A stretch of 64,000 nt of DNA from Promicromonospora iranensis (GTDB lineage: Bacteria; Actinomycetota; Actinomycetes; Actinomycetales; Cellulomonadaceae): contig NZ_JAJQMN010000002.1 of NCBI RefSeq assembly GCF_028994775.1, positions 186,001 to 250,000 of the forward strand, read 5' to 3'. Shown one piece after another: positions 16,795 through 26,350 of the stretch. The first letter of the stretch is position 1, and the number at the start of each line of letters is the position of its first letter. Made by a program: the position numbers and the translations under genes. The notes under the pieces are model-generated. The model did no database searches, was not told the origin of the DNA, and saw nothing but the letters and a program-made list of their open reading frames with translations.

Positions 16795-18342
16795 TCAGCA
16801 GGTGAGGCCGTCCTCCGGCACCTTGCCCTCCACCAGGTAGTCCTCGACTGCCGTGCTGATACAGGTGTTGGACCGGCCGTACGCCGTGTGCCCCTCACCC
16901 TCGTACGTCACCAGGGTGCCCGACGAGAGCGTCGTCGCGAGCGACTCGGCCCAGCGGTACGGGGTGGCGGGGTCGTTGGTGGTACCGACCACGACGATCG
17001 GCGGCGCCCCCTTGGCCGCAGGGTCGAACTTCTCCTTGGCGGGCGGGTACGGCCAGTCGGTGCACTCGATGCCGGAGTACCCGAACGACTCGCCGAGCGT
17101 GGGCGCCGCTGCCTCGATCTCGGCGGCGAGCTGCTGCATCGTGGCCATGTCCTCCTCGGCGCGGGAGTCGGCGCAGTTGATCGCGCGGAACGCCTCTTCG
17201 CTGTTGGACTTGAACGTGCCGTCCTCGTTGCGGTCGTTGTAGACGTCCGCCAGGTACAGCAGGTCGTCGCCGGTGCCCTCCCACAGGACCTCCTGGAGAG
17301 CCTGCGTGAGGAACGACCAGGATCCTTCGTCGTACATGGTCACGGCCACGCCGTAGAACGCGAGCTTCTTCGTCACGGAACGTCCGGACGACGTCGGGAT
17401 CGGGTTGGGTTCCGCGTCCTCGACGATCGACTGGATCTGCTGGAGGCCACTGGTGACGTCGCCGGTGAGCGGGCAGTCGCTGCCCGCCTGGCAGTCGGTC
17501 ACGTACGCGCGCAGAGCGCTCTCGAAACCCTCGGCCTGCTGCAGCGCCACCTCGTCCGAACCCAGCGTGGTGTCGAGCGCGCCGTCGAGCACCAGCCGTC
17601 CGGTCCGCTTCGGGAACAGCCCCGCGTAGGTGGCCCCGAGCTGGGTGCCGTAGGAGAAGCCGAGGAAGTTGAGCCTGTCGTCACCGAGCGCACCCCGGAG
17701 CATGTCCATGTCGCGCGCGGCGGACTGCGTGTCCACGTGCTCCAGGAGCGGGCCGGTGTTCTCGGCGCACGCCTGACCCCAGTCCCGGACCGCGTCCTGC
17801 CGGGCGGCCAGGCCCGCCTCCGTGTACGGGAAGTCGGTGCTGAGGAACTCGTCCTTGCCCGCGTCGTCATAGCACTTCACGGGAGTCGACTTCCCGACCC
17901 CACGGGGGTCGAAGCCCACGATGTCGAACGACGAGCGCAGCGACTGCCCGAACCGCGCCGGGTCGCTCACGAAGTCCACGCCCGAACCGCCCGGCCCACC
18001 CGGGTTGACCAGCAGCGATCCCACCTTCTGCCCCTCGGCGGGAATTCGCTTGAGCGATATCTCGATGCTGCCGGCCCCGGCATCCTGCCAGGAGAGCGGC
18101 GCGGAGGCCGTGGCGCACTGGAAGCCCTCGCCGCAGTCGGTCCACTCCAGCGACTGCCCGTAGTAGTCCTCGAAGCCTTTCGGCGCGCCCACCGTCGCCG
18201 AGCCGTCCGACTTGCCCACGTCCTCCAGCGCCGTCTGCACCTTGGGCGGTGCACCACAGGCGGCGAGCAGGAGAACGGTGGTGAGCAGCGTGGCGACGAC
18301 GGCCGCGGGCTGACGACGGCGGGCGGGGCGAATCACCCGCAC
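16795..18342 (-). CDS. Secreted lipoprotein alpha/beta hydrolase (TAP/tripeptidyl aminopeptidase family)
   Basis: A 515-aa exported peptidase of the Streptomyces SlpD/Tap type. It has a GTG start, a signal peptide with lipobox (LLAACG, Cys about 29), an oxyanion segment 'VNPGGPGGSG', nucleophile elbow GFSYGT, and a C-terminal TAP domain with the catalytic Asp near 'DPATPYRWAESLA' and His in 'GEGHTAYG'. The final Cys-rich tail ('NTCISTAVEDYL...LTC') is typical. It should trim N-terminal tripeptides from external proteins at the cell surface. An inverted repeat CACAACC/GGTTGTG (18340-18357) spans the start codon. Confidence 0.92.
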   Translation of the reverse strand: MRVIRPARRRQPAAVVATLLTTVLLLAACGAPPKVQTALEDVGKSDGSATVGAPKGFEDYYGQSLEWTDCGEGFQCATASAPLSWQDAGAGSIEISLKRIPAEGQKVGSLLVNPGGPGGSGVDFVSDPARFGQSLRSSFDIVGFDPRGVGKSTPVKCYDDAGKDEFLSTDFPYTEAGLAARQDAVRDWGQACAENTGPLLEHVDTQSAARDMDMLRGALGDDRLNFLGFSYGTQLGATYAGLFPKRTGRLVLDGALDTTLGSDEVALQQAEGFESALRAYVTDCQAGSDCPLTGDVTSGLQQIQSIVEDAEPNPIPTSSGRSVTKKLAFYGVAVTMYDEGSWSFLTQALQEVLWEGTGDDLLYLADVYNDRNEDGTFKSNSEEAFRAINCADSRAEEDMATMQQLAAEIEAAAPTLGESFGYSGIECTDWPYPPAKEKFDPAAKGAPPIVVVGTTNDPATPYRWAESLATTLSSGTLVTYEGEGHTAYGRSNTCISTAVEDYLVEGKVPEDGLTC

Positions 18343-18399
18343 AACCTATCGGTTGTGCTGGGTAGATTTCTTACCCGTTGGCGAACCGACACGCGACCC

Positions 18400-19074
18400 T
18401 CACGAGTCGAGCCAGGCCACCGGTCCGGGCTCACCTTCCGCGGGACGGGGCTCGAGCTCGACCGTGCCCTTGTCACCCAGCACCACCGGTACGGCCTCTC
18501 CCGTGTCGGACTCCGCCGGTACCTCGACCACCGTGGTCGTGGGCACGAAGTCCATGGTGCAGATGCCGTCGCTCGGCGGCACGAGCTGCACGGTGAGCAC
18601 GCCGTTCTCTGCGTCGACCCCGCCTGACTTGCCGCCCGAGCCGAGGGTCGCCTCCGGCTCAGCGAACGTGGGGCACGAGCTGGACCCGTTGGTCACGACG
18701 TACAGGAGGCCCTCCACGGGTGCCCAGGCCGCACCGATGGTCGAGCTGGTGTTGCCCTCCAGGCCGGGCGGAAGACCGCGCCCGGTGCTCCCGGCCGTGA
18801 CCTCCATGTCGGCGGCCTGCGGCAGCTTGCCGTCCTCACCCGCTCCGCCGCTCTCTTCCGTGCCGTCGGTCGGGCTGGGGCTGACCATGTCGCTCTCCTC
18901 CGGTGCAGGGGACGTGGTGACGCTCGAGTCCGCCGCCTCGGATCCTCCGACGTCGGACTGTGCGCACCCCGACAGCGCGAGCGCCGCCGTCACGCCGAGG
19001 CCCAGGGCCGCCGCGCCGGCACGTCCCAGAGGTCGTGCCGTTGCACCGGATCGGTCCATCCGCCTGATCTTCAT
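18400..19074 (-). CDS. Putative lipoprotein
   Basis: A 224-aa exported protein with twin-charge N-terminus, hydrophobic segment and lipobox LALSGC (Cys about 36), followed by an acidic Ser/Thr/Glu/Pro-rich linker to about 75. The remaining domain has two Cys (SSSCPTF and GICTMDF) that may form a disulfide. The ATG at 19074 is chosen because it directly precedes the signal sequence; in-frame codons upstream have no such role. I do not recognise the domain. It lies 57 nt upstream of the TAP-like gene on the same strand and might be co-transcribed. Confidence 0.78.
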   Translation of the reverse strand: MKIRRMDRSGATARPLGRAGAAALGLGVTAALALSGCAQSDVGGSEAADSSVTTSPAPEESDMVSPSPTDGTEESGGAGEDGKLPQAADMEVTAGSTGRGLPPGLEGNTSSTIGAAWAPVEGLLYVVTNGSSSCPTFAEPEATLGSGGKSGGVDAENGVLTVQLVPPSDGICTMDFVPTTTVVEVPAESDTGEAVPVVLGDKGTVELEPRPAEGEPGPVAWLDS

Positions 19075-19279
19075 GCCCAGATCCTTCCACTCGCCTGACA
19101 CCACCGGATGTGCGTCGCAGGATTGCGACACCTCCACCCTGGTCATGTGGCGGGCGACACGTGTCTTGCACCGCACCCCATGATCCGTGACATGCCAGGT
19201 GACCGGCAGCCCCGAGCCACCGGTCACCCGACCTGTCACCGATCATCCGCGTTCGCGCGGCATCACGCGCGCCGACGGC

Positions 19280-20950
19280 TCACACGCGGGCAGTGGAGAA
19301 GCGGAGCTTCTCGGGGGTGGAGTCGGCCGCCGCCTTGCGCAGGAAGGCGCGGCGGTGCACCGAGAACGCGTTGCGGTCGTCGAAGAAGTCGCGGGCCATC
19401 TCGGCCAGCTCGATCGTCTGGTAGTACGACAGCGGCCGGTCCGTGGCCCGACGCTCCGCGCGGGCGGCGAGCATCCAGCCGAGCGTGGCCGGCTCCTCGT
19501 ACCCCTGGGCGGCCGAGGACAGCCAGGTGGTGAACTCGCCCCACTCCCGCGGCCCGACGGCGCTGATCAGCCCGATGCGTGCCGCCTCGGCCACCGAGAT
19601 CGGCAGCTTACGGTTCAGGAGCAGCGACGCGCGGTGCTCTCCCACACGTGCCGGGACGCTCCAGGAGTGCAGCTCGGAGCCGTAGATCCCCATGTCGTAG
19701 TACGGGTTGAGGACGACGCCCTCGCGGGCGAGGGTCACGTCGGCGCAGAGCCCCGCCATGACGCCACCCGCGCCGGCGTTCGCGGTGAACGCGGCGACGG
19801 TGAGCTGCTCGGCGGTCGCGATGGTGAGGCACAGCTCGTCGATGGCGCAGATGTTGTCCCAGGCCTCGGCGGCCGGGTCCGGCGACGCGTCGATGGTGCC
19901 CAGGTGGATGCCGTTGGAGAACGCGTGCTCGGTGCCCTTGATGACGAGCACCCGCGTGTCCTCGGTGAGGGCCTTCTCGACGGCGCTGGTCAGGCGGCGG
20001 CACTGCTCCGTGTACATCGCGCCGCTGTACGAGCGGATCGTCAGGTAGCCGACCGCGCCGTCCCGCACGTACGTGGTCTCCGCCAGGGCGTCCGGGACAC
20101 GGCGGAACGGTGCGCCGCTCGCGTCGATCACCTGGGCGGCCGGGAGCTTGGCGCCACGGCGGCCGCTGAGCTCGGCGGCGTAGCCGACCCAGAGCGTACC
20201 GACGCCGCAGGCGATCGCCACGGCGTCGAGGTTGCGGCCCACCACGGTGCCGGGCGCGGCACCGGTGTGCTCCGGCGACGCGACGGCGTCGAACACGCAG
20301 ACCGACCGGCCGTTCACGCCGGCGGGGGCGCCGGGGGCGCCGTCGGCCGCCGCGACGAGCCGCTCCAGCTCGGTCGCGGGACGGCTCCAGTCGATGCGGA
20401 AGTCCTCCCGGCGCAGCAGCGGGAGCTCGCCGTCGACGGGCACGATCCGCAGGCAGGCCTCTGCCGGGATCGGCCGCTCGCCGTCAGCCACCTTGCGCAC
20501 GACCTCGCCGATACAGGCCATCGCGGCGTCCGCGACGCGGCTGTTGTAGAGCGCGCTCTTGGCGATCGGCTGGTCGGGCATGTCGAACACCGCCGTCGCC
20601 CACACGGGGCCGGCGTCCAGCTCCTCGACCGCGGACAAGGCGGTGACGCCCCACCGGTCGCGGCCGTCGCGGATCGCGTGGTCCAGCGACGAGGGGCCAC
20701 GGTCACCCACGGGTCCGGGGTGCACGATGACCGTCGGCCACCGGTCGTAGATCGTGTCCGGCACGCGGTGCTTCAGGAACGGGCACAGAATCAGGTCGGG
20801 GTCGGCACGCTCGACGGCCCGCGTCATGGCGGCACCCGACTCGAACGTCGGGGCCAGCTCGACGCCGACGTCGTGCCCCTGCTCCCTCAGGGAACACCAG
20901 ACCCGCTGGGTGAGACCGTTGAAGGCTGATACCAGCAGGAGGATCCTCAT
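19280..20950 (-). CDS. hoxX: HoxX-type hydrogenase maturation protein (formyl-THF deformylase/enoyl-CoA hydratase fusion)
   Basis: A 556-aa two-domain protein. The N-terminal half is a methionyl-tRNA-formyltransferase-like domain with the HoxX-specific variant 'HPGPVGDRGPSSLDHAI' (about 78-94) and later 'LRREDFRIDW'; the C-terminal half (about 260 on) is a crotonase-fold domain with 'GTEHAFSNGIHLGTID' and 'ANAGAGGVMAGLCADVTLA'. HoxX makes CO from N10-formyl-THF for the Fe(CO)(CN)2 centre of NiFe hydrogenases under air. The ATG at 20950 begins the first beta strand (MRILLLVSAFN). No hydrogenase genes are in the window, which is odd for a gene usually in a hyp/hox cluster. Confidence 0.85.
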   Translation of the reverse strand: MRILLLVSAFNGLTQRVWCSLREQGHDVGVELAPTFESGAAMTRAVERADPDLILCPFLKHRVPDTIYDRWPTVIVHPGPVGDRGPSSLDHAIRDGRDRWGVTALSAVEELDAGPVWATAVFDMPDQPIAKSALYNSRVADAAMACIGEVVRKVADGERPIPAEACLRIVPVDGELPLLRREDFRIDWSRPATELERLVAAADGAPGAPAGVNGRSVCVFDAVASPEHTGAAPGTVVGRNLDAVAIACGVGTLWVGYAAELSGRRGAKLPAAQVIDASGAPFRRVPDALAETTYVRDGAVGYLTIRSYSGAMYTEQCRRLTSAVEKALTEDTRVLVIKGTEHAFSNGIHLGTIDASPDPAAEAWDNICAIDELCLTIATAEQLTVAAFTANAGAGGVMAGLCADVTLAREGVVLNPYYDMGIYGSELHSWSVPARVGEHRASLLLNRKLPISVAEAARIGLISAVGPREWGEFTTWLSSAAQGYEEPATLGWMLAARAERRATDRPLSYYQTIELAEMARDFFDDRNAFSVHRRAFLRKAAADSTPEKLRFSTARV

Positions 20951-21088
20951 CAGGCGGTGGACTCCTTGTCGCACGAAAAAGCTCTGGGGGCGTCCCGCAG
21001 CCTAACCACGGACGCCAACCGGGACAATCTGCCTTGGCCGTTCAACTTCACCCGTGCCAAATCTTCACAGGAGCCGATGAGCGCCGCG

Positions 21089-22225
21089 TCACCCTTGCGG
21101 GCGCAGCGCTATCGTCATCGCCTCGAGCGCGAGCAGCGGAGCGACGTTGCCGGCCAGACGGGTCCGCGCCACGCCTATCGAGTCCATCCGCCGCACCGTC
21201 TGCTCCGGGGTGGAGTCGGCGGCCAGCGAGCGCACGGTCTCGGCGAGCTCCGCGTTCACCAGGTCGACCTCCGCGCCGAGCTGCACCACGAGCACGTCCC
21301 GGTAGAGGGAGAGCAGGTCGACCATGGCGCGGTCGAGCACGTCGCGCTGGTGCCGGGTCGCGCGCCGCTTCTGGTCGTCCTCGAGCTGCTTGAGCTGGGA
21401 ACGCAGGCGCGGCGGCAGCGTCTCGCCGTCGGCCACGCCCAGCCCGCGCATCAGCTCCGCCTTCTCTGCCGCGTCCCGCTCCTGGGTGGCCGACACGGCC
21501 TCCGCCTTGGCCACGTCCACGAGCTCGCCCGCCGCGAGCACCGCGTCGCCGACACCGCGGATGCGCCGCGCGATGCTCAGCACCGCGGTGCGCCGTTCGC
21601 GGGCGCCGGCATCACGGGCCAGCCGCTTCGCCAGGCCGACGTGGCTCTGCGCGGCGCGGGCGGCGCTCAGCGCGACCGCGGGATCGGCTCCGTCGCGCCG
21701 CACCAGCAGGTCGGCGACCGCCTGCGGCGGCGGCACACGCAGCACCACGGCGCGGCAGCGGGACCGGATGGTCGGCAGCACGTCCTGGACCGACGGCGCG
21801 CACAGCACCCAGACGGTGTGCGGCGGTGGCTCCTCGATGGTCTTGAGCAGCACGTTGGTGGTGCGCTCCGCCATGCGGTCGGCGTCCTCGATGATGATCA
21901 CGCGCCACCGCCCGCCGGACGGTGACCGGGACGCGGTCATGATCAGGTCCCGCACCTCGTCGATGGCGATGACCACCTTCTCCGTGGCCAGCAGCGTCAC
22001 GTCCGGATGGGTGCCCGCCATGGTGGTGGTGCACGCCTGGCACGTGCCGCAGCCGCCCTGGGGGCACTGCAGCGCCGCAGCGAAGGCACGCGCGGCGACC
22101 GAACGGCCGGACCCCGGCGGACCGGTCACCAGCCATGCGTGGGTCATCGCCACGGGGTTCGCCACAGCACCCTGGAGCGCGGCGACGGCATGCTCCTGCC
22201 CGACGACGTCGTCCCACACCGTCAT
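21089..22225 (-). CDS. holB: DNA polymerase III subunit delta'
   Basis: A 378-aa clamp-loader subunit. It starts 'VWDDVVGQEHAVAALQGAV', has a P-loop-like GPPGSGRS with Arg where Lys is usual (delta' need not hydrolyse ATP), a zinc-binding cluster CPQGGCGTCQAC, and the family's SRC segment 'TIRSRCRAVVLRVP'. It loads the sliding clamp with tau/gamma and delta. The start ATG overlaps the tmk stop by 4 nt, and the tmk-holB order is common in bacteria. Confidence 0.95.
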   Translation of the reverse strand: MTVWDDVVGQEHAVAALQGAVANPVAMTHAWLVTGPPGSGRSVAARAFAAALQCPQGGCGTCQACTTTMAGTHPDVTLLATEKVVIAIDEVRDLIMTASRSPSGGRWRVIIIEDADRMAERTTNVLLKTIEEPPPHTVWVLCAPSVQDVLPTIRSRCRAVVLRVPPPQAVADLLVRRDGADPAVALSAARAAQSHVGLAKRLARDAGARERRTAVLSIARRIRGVGDAVLAAGELVDVAKAEAVSATQERDAAEKAELMRGLGVADGETLPPRLRSQLKQLEDDQKRRATRHQRDVLDRAMVDLLSLYRDVLVVQLGAEVDLVNAELAETVRSLAADSTPEQTVRRMDSIGVARTRLAGNVAPLLALEAMTIALRPQG

Positions 22226-22968
22226 GAACGGTCCTCGGCGACGGCCTCGGCGACACCAGCCGCCTCGGCCAGGCTCGCGGACTCGGCGTTACCGGCGGCC
22301 TCGGCCATGCTGCTGGCCTCCGTGACCACCGGGGTGAGGCCCAGCCGGGCCGAGACGTCCACCCGGATCTGCGCCTGGATGTCGTCGACGGGCGCCGTCG
22401 CGTCGATGATCACCCAGTGTTCGGGGTCGGCGGCGGCGCGCTGGAGAAACGTGTCCCGGACCCGGGTGTGGAACTCGAGGCCGGCTCGCTCCAGGCGGTC
22501 CAGCTCGCCCTTGCCCTCGGCCTTGGCGCGCCGGGCCGCCGCCGCGGCGGGCTCGAGGTCGAGCAGGACGGTGACGTCGGGCCGCAGGCCCTTCGTGGCC
22601 CACAGCGAGAGGTGCTCCACCTCGTGGCCGGGCAGGTCGCGGCCGCCCGACTGGTAGGCGACGGACGAGTCGAGATAGCGGTCCGTGACCACCACCGCAC
22701 CGCGGTCCAGGGCGGGCCGTACGACCGTCTCGACGTGGTGGGCGCGGTCAGCCGCATAGATCAGCGCCTCGGCGCGCGGGCCCATGTCCTGGCCGTGCAT
22801 GACCGCGGCCCGCAGCTCCTTGCCGAGCGCGGTGCCGCCGGGCTCGAAGGTGAGCACGACCTCGCGGCCGGTCAGGTCGGCCAGCCAGTCGCCGAGGAGG
22901 CGGGACTGCGTCGACTTGCCGACGCCCTCGCCGCCCTCGAAGGAGATGAAGTAGCCCGGTGCGTTCAC
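22222..22968 (-). CDS. tmk: Thymidylate kinase
   Basis: A 248-aa dTMP kinase making dTDP for DNA synthesis. The P-loop is FEGGEGVGKST (about 10-20), the DRY-type motif is VVTDRYLDSSVAYQSGGR and the base-binding region includes 'FEPGGT'. The start is a GTG at 22968. It is about 30 residues longer than usual: the C-terminal tail (about 212-248) is an Ala/Glu/Ser repeat (SMAEAAGNAES, SLAEAAGVAEA) with no known role. It is coupled to holB. Confidence 0.95.
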   Translation of the reverse strand: MNAPGYFISFEGGEGVGKSTQSRLLGDWLADLTGREVVLTFEPGGTALGKELRAAVMHGQDMGPRAEALIYAADRAHHVETVVRPALDRGAVVVTDRYLDSSVAYQSGGRDLPGHEVEHLSLWATKGLRPDVTVLLDLEPAAAAARRAKAEGKGELDRLERAGLEFHTRVRDTFLQRAAADPEHWVIIDATAPVDDIQAQIRVDVSARLGLTPVVTEASSMAEAAGNAESASLAEAAGVAEAVAEDRS

Positions 22969-23004
22969 GCCGCAACCCTAACCGCGCCCACCGACATCGA
23001 CCGG

Positions 23005-23025
23005 CCGGCCCGGGCACCGGGCCGG
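23005..23025 (-). terminator. Hairpin terminator
   Basis: CCGGCCCGG, loop GCA, CCGGGCCGG: a 9-bp all-GC stem just past the stop of the PPOX-fold gene at 23039. Confidence 0.55.
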
Positions 23026-23038
23026 CGCCCGTACCGGG

Positions 23039-23437
23039 TCAGCGCCGGAGCCTGCGGCCGGTCACCCGCGTGGGCGTGATGCGCACCCAGGTGTCCCGGG
23101 TGTCTTCCAGGTAGCTGACCAGGTTGGTCGCCTCGGCCGCCGCGATGTCGGCGTCATTCTCCAGGATCTCCGCGGTGCCCTTCACGACCACGCTGTACGC
23201 GATCTCGGGACCCCACTGGTCCACCTCGAAGGCCACCTTCTCGTTGATCGCGACCTCCGCGACCTTGGTGCCGGGGATCGTGTGGAAGTAGATGTTCCGG
23301 TCCGCCGTGGCGAAGTTCAGCGGGAAGATCTCGGGCTCCCCGGCGACGGCCGTACCGAGCCGCCCGATGGGCTGCATCGAGAGGAACTCCCAGCACTCGT
23401 CCTCGGTCATCGGCGTGATCTGCTCGTTGACGTCCAT
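23039..23437 (-). CDS. Pyridoxamine-5'-phosphate-oxidase-fold flavin-binding protein
   Basis: A 132-aa single-domain protein of the split-barrel PPOX family, with 'MTEDECWEFLSMQPIGRLGTAVAGEPEIFPLNF' at the start, then 'IYFHTIPGTKVAEVAINEKVAFEVD', the usual flavin-binding layout. Related actinobacterial proteins are F420- or FMN-binding reductases, or heme-degrading. The cofactor is uncertain. It is a single gene with its own hairpin terminator. Confidence 0.85.
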   Translation of the reverse strand: MDVNEQITPMTEDECWEFLSMQPIGRLGTAVAGEPEIFPLNFATADRNIYFHTIPGTKVAEVAINEKVAFEVDQWGPEIAYSVVVKGTAEILENDADIAAAEATNLVSYLEDTRDTWVRITPTRVTGRRLRR

Positions 23438-23536
23438 GCGTCCATCGTGCGCTCGGCGCGCACGGCTCGCTTGGCGAGAAGGCCTGGTCCGACGGCTCGG
23501 ACGTGCAGGTCACCGGAGCGACCCGCACGTCCGACG

Positions 23537-26350
23537 CTACTTGGAGCTCGACGCCTTCTTGGCCGGGGCCTTCTTGGCCGGCGCCTTCTTCGCGGCGGGC
23601 TTCTTGGCCGCGGCGGTGCGCGTCGTGCGCTTCTTCGCCGGCCCCTGGGCGCGCTTCTCCGCGAGCAGCTCGATGGCCTGCTCCGCGGTGACGGACTCCG
23701 GCGTGACGTCTCGCGGCAACGTGCGGTTGGTCTCGCCGTCGGTCACGTACGGGCCGAAGCGGCCGTCCTTGACCTGGATCGGCTTGCCGCTGTTCGGGTC
23801 GTCCCCGAGCTCCCGCAGCGGCGGCGTCGCGGTCCGGCCGCGGCCCCGCTTGGGCTGCTTGTAGATCTCCAGCGCCTCGTCGAGGGTGACCGTGAACATG
23901 GCCTCCTCGGACGGCAGGGTGCGCGAGTCCGTGCCCTTCTTCAGGTACGGACCATAGCGCCCGTTCTGCGCGGTGATCTCGTCACCCGACTCAGGGTCCA
24001 CGCCCACCACACGCGGCAGCGACATGAGCTGCAGGGCGTCCTCCAGCGTCACCGAGTCGAGGGCCTGCGACTTGAGCAGCGACGCGGTCTTGGGCTTGGG
24101 CAGGGCGGCCAGCGCCCGCTTCTTCGCCGCGGCCGACAGGTCGGGGTCAAGGTCCGGCTCCGGCAGCTGCTCCGTCACGTACGGCCCGTACCGGCCGTTC
24201 TTCGCCACGATCGGGTTGCCCGTCTCGGGGTGCGTGCCGAGCACACGGCCGTCGTCGGCGCCTGCCGCGAGCAGCTCACGCGCCTTCGCGACGGTCAGCT
24301 CGTCGGGCGCGACGTCGTCGGGCACCGAGGCGCGGGGCGGGGTCTTGCCCTCCTCGACCTCCGCCGCGAGGTCCTCGAGGTACGGACCGTACCGGCCGAC
24401 CCGCACGCGGATACCCTCGCCGATATCGACGGAGTTGATCGCCGCGGCGTCGATCTCGCCGAGGTTCTCGACGAGAGCGCGGAGACCGCCGCCGTCGCTG
24501 TCCACGCCGAGCGCGTCGGACGTGCCCATGTTGCCCGGGGTCTCACCGAAGTAGAACTCCTTGAGCCACGCGACCCGCTCCCGCGACCCGGCGGCGATCT
24601 GGTCGAGGTCCGCCTCCATCGTGGCCGTGAAGTCGTAGTCGACCAGCCGGTCGAAGTGCTCCTCCAGCAGGCGGATCACCGCGAACGCGAGCCACGTCGG
24701 CACCAGCGCCTGGCCCCGCGTGATCACGTAGCCGCGGTCCTGGATGGTCGAGATCGTGGCGGCGTACGTGGACGGGCGGCCGATCCCGCGCTCCTCCAGC
24801 GCCTTGACCAGCGACGCCTCCGTGTAGCGCGCCGGCGGTGCCGTCGAGTGCCCGTCGGCGGCGAGGTCGGTCCCGACCAGCGCGTCACCCTCGGACATCG
24901 TCGGCAGACGCGTCTCCTTCGCCGCGGCGGCGCCCTCGGCCGCCTCGGCGTCGGCGTCGGCGCTCTCCTCGTAGGCCGCGAGGAACCCGCGGAACGAGAT
25001 CACCGTGCCCGACGCCGAGAACACCGCCTCGTTGCCGTCCTGCTCGCCGCCGGTGATGACCGCGCCGAGCCGGACGGACGCCGTCGAGCCCTTCGCGTCA
25101 GCCATCTGCGACGCCACCGTGCGCTTCCAGATCAGCTCGTACAGGCGGAACTGGTCACCGCTCAGCTCACCGGCGACCTGCGCGGGCGTGCGGAACGAGT
25201 CACCCGCCGGGCGGATCGCCTCGTGCGCCTCCTGGGCGCCCTTCGACTTGGACTGGTAGAGCCGGGGAGCACCAGGCACGTACTCGGGACCGTACAGCTC
25301 CGCGGCCTGACGGCGGGCGGCGTCCGTCGCCTCCTTCGAGAGGGAAGGGCTGTCGGTACGCATATACGTGATGTAGCCGTTCTCGTACAGGCCCTGCGCG
25401 GTACGCATCGCCTGGCGCGACGACATCCGCAGCTTGCGGCCCGCCTCCTGCTGCATCGTGGAGGTGGTGAACGGCGCCGCGGGGCGGCGCGTGTACGGCT
25501 TGGTCTCCAGGCTGCGGACCGCGAAGTCGGCGGTCTCCAGCCCGGCGACGACGGCGTGCGCCGTCGCCTCGTTCAGCTGCACGACGCCGGTGCGGACCTT
25601 GAGCCGCCCGCGATCGTCGAAGTCGCGGCCGGAGGCGACCTTGTCGCCGGCGAGCTGGGTGAGCCGGGCCCGGAAGGACGGCTGGCCGGAGGCGGCGCCG
25701 TCGTCGTCCGAGACCGCGAAGGTGCCCGCCACGTCCCAGTAGTCCGCTGAGACGAACGCCATACGCTCACGCTCGCGCTCGACGACGAGACGGGTCGCCA
25801 CGGACTGCACGCGGCCGGCGGACAGACCCTGTCGCACCTTGCGCCACAGCACCGGCGAGACCTCGTAGCCGTACAGGCGGTCGAGGATGCGCCGGGTCTC
25901 CTGGGCGTCCACGAGGTCCTGGTCCAGCTCGCGCGTGTTCTCGAGCGCCCGGAAGATCGCCTCGCGGGTGATCTCGTGGAACACCATGCGCTTGACCGGG
26001 ACCTTGGGCTTGAGCTCCTGGATCAGGTGCCAGGCGATGGCCTCACCCTCGCGGTCCTCATCGGTCGCGAGGAAGAGCTCGTCGGCGTCCTTGAGCGCCT
26101 TCTTGAGCTCGCTGACCTTCTTCTTCTTGTCCGCGTGGACCACGTAGTACGGGTCGAACCCGTTGTCCACGTCGACGGAGAACTTGCCGTACGGGCCCTT
26201 CTTCATCTCCGCCGGCAGGTCCTTGGGCTGCGGGAGGTCGCGAATATGCCCGACGCTGGCTTCGACCTCGTAGTCGTCGCCGAGGTAGCTCTGGATCTTG
26301 CGAGCCTTCGTGGGCGACTCCACGATCACGAGCTTGCGTGCCTGGGACAT
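23537..26350 (-). CDS. topA: DNA topoisomerase I
   Basis: A 937-aa type IA topoisomerase that relaxes negative supercoils. The TOPRIM domain (about 6-140) carries the DEDREGE acid triad (97-103); the active-site Tyr is 329 in YITYMRTDS. The C-terminal third has four to five 'NGRYGPY' Topo_C repeats (for example NGRYGPYVTEQLP, NGRYGPYLKKGTD, DGRFGPYVTDG) in place of zinc fingers, followed by a Lys/Ala-rich tail (KKPAAKKAPAKKAPAKKA), as in mycobacterial and Streptomyces enzymes where the tail aids processivity. The ATG is at 26350. Confidence 0.97.
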   Translation of the reverse strand: MSQARKLVIVESPTKARKIQSYLGDDYEVEASVGHIRDLPQPKDLPAEMKKGPYGKFSVDVDNGFDPYYVVHADKKKKVSELKKALKDADELFLATDEDREGEAIAWHLIQELKPKVPVKRMVFHEITREAIFRALENTRELDQDLVDAQETRRILDRLYGYEVSPVLWRKVRQGLSAGRVQSVATRLVVERERERMAFVSADYWDVAGTFAVSDDDGAASGQPSFRARLTQLAGDKVASGRDFDDRGRLKVRTGVVQLNEATAHAVVAGLETADFAVRSLETKPYTRRPAAPFTTSTMQQEAGRKLRMSSRQAMRTAQGLYENGYITYMRTDSPSLSKEATDAARRQAAELYGPEYVPGAPRLYQSKSKGAQEAHEAIRPAGDSFRTPAQVAGELSGDQFRLYELIWKRTVASQMADAKGSTASVRLGAVITGGEQDGNEAVFSASGTVISFRGFLAAYEESADADAEAAEGAAAAKETRLPTMSEGDALVGTDLAADGHSTAPPARYTEASLVKALEERGIGRPSTYAATISTIQDRGYVITRGQALVPTWLAFAVIRLLEEHFDRLVDYDFTATMEADLDQIAAGSRERVAWLKEFYFGETPGNMGTSDALGVDSDGGGLRALVENLGEIDAAAINSVDIGEGIRVRVGRYGPYLEDLAAEVEEGKTPPRASVPDDVAPDELTVAKARELLAAGADDGRVLGTHPETGNPIVAKNGRYGPYVTEQLPEPDLDPDLSAAAKKRALAALPKPKTASLLKSQALDSVTLEDALQLMSLPRVVGVDPESGDEITAQNGRYGPYLKKGTDSRTLPSEEAMFTVTLDEALEIYKQPKRGRGRTATPPLRELGDDPNSGKPIQVKDGRFGPYVTDGETNRTLPRDVTPESVTAEQAIELLAEKRAQGPAKKRTTRTAAAKKPAAKKAPAKKAPAKKASSSK

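Noticed and set aside
16293-16898. Minus-strand open frame covering tRNA-Thr and the AbiE operator
   Set aside because: It runs through a tRNA gene and a perfect terminator stem and has no recognised protein features.
18340-18357. CACAACC/GGTTGTG repeat as an operator of the TAP-like gene
   Set aside because: It overlaps the start codon and is short; with no regulator nearby I could not support a function beyond noting it.
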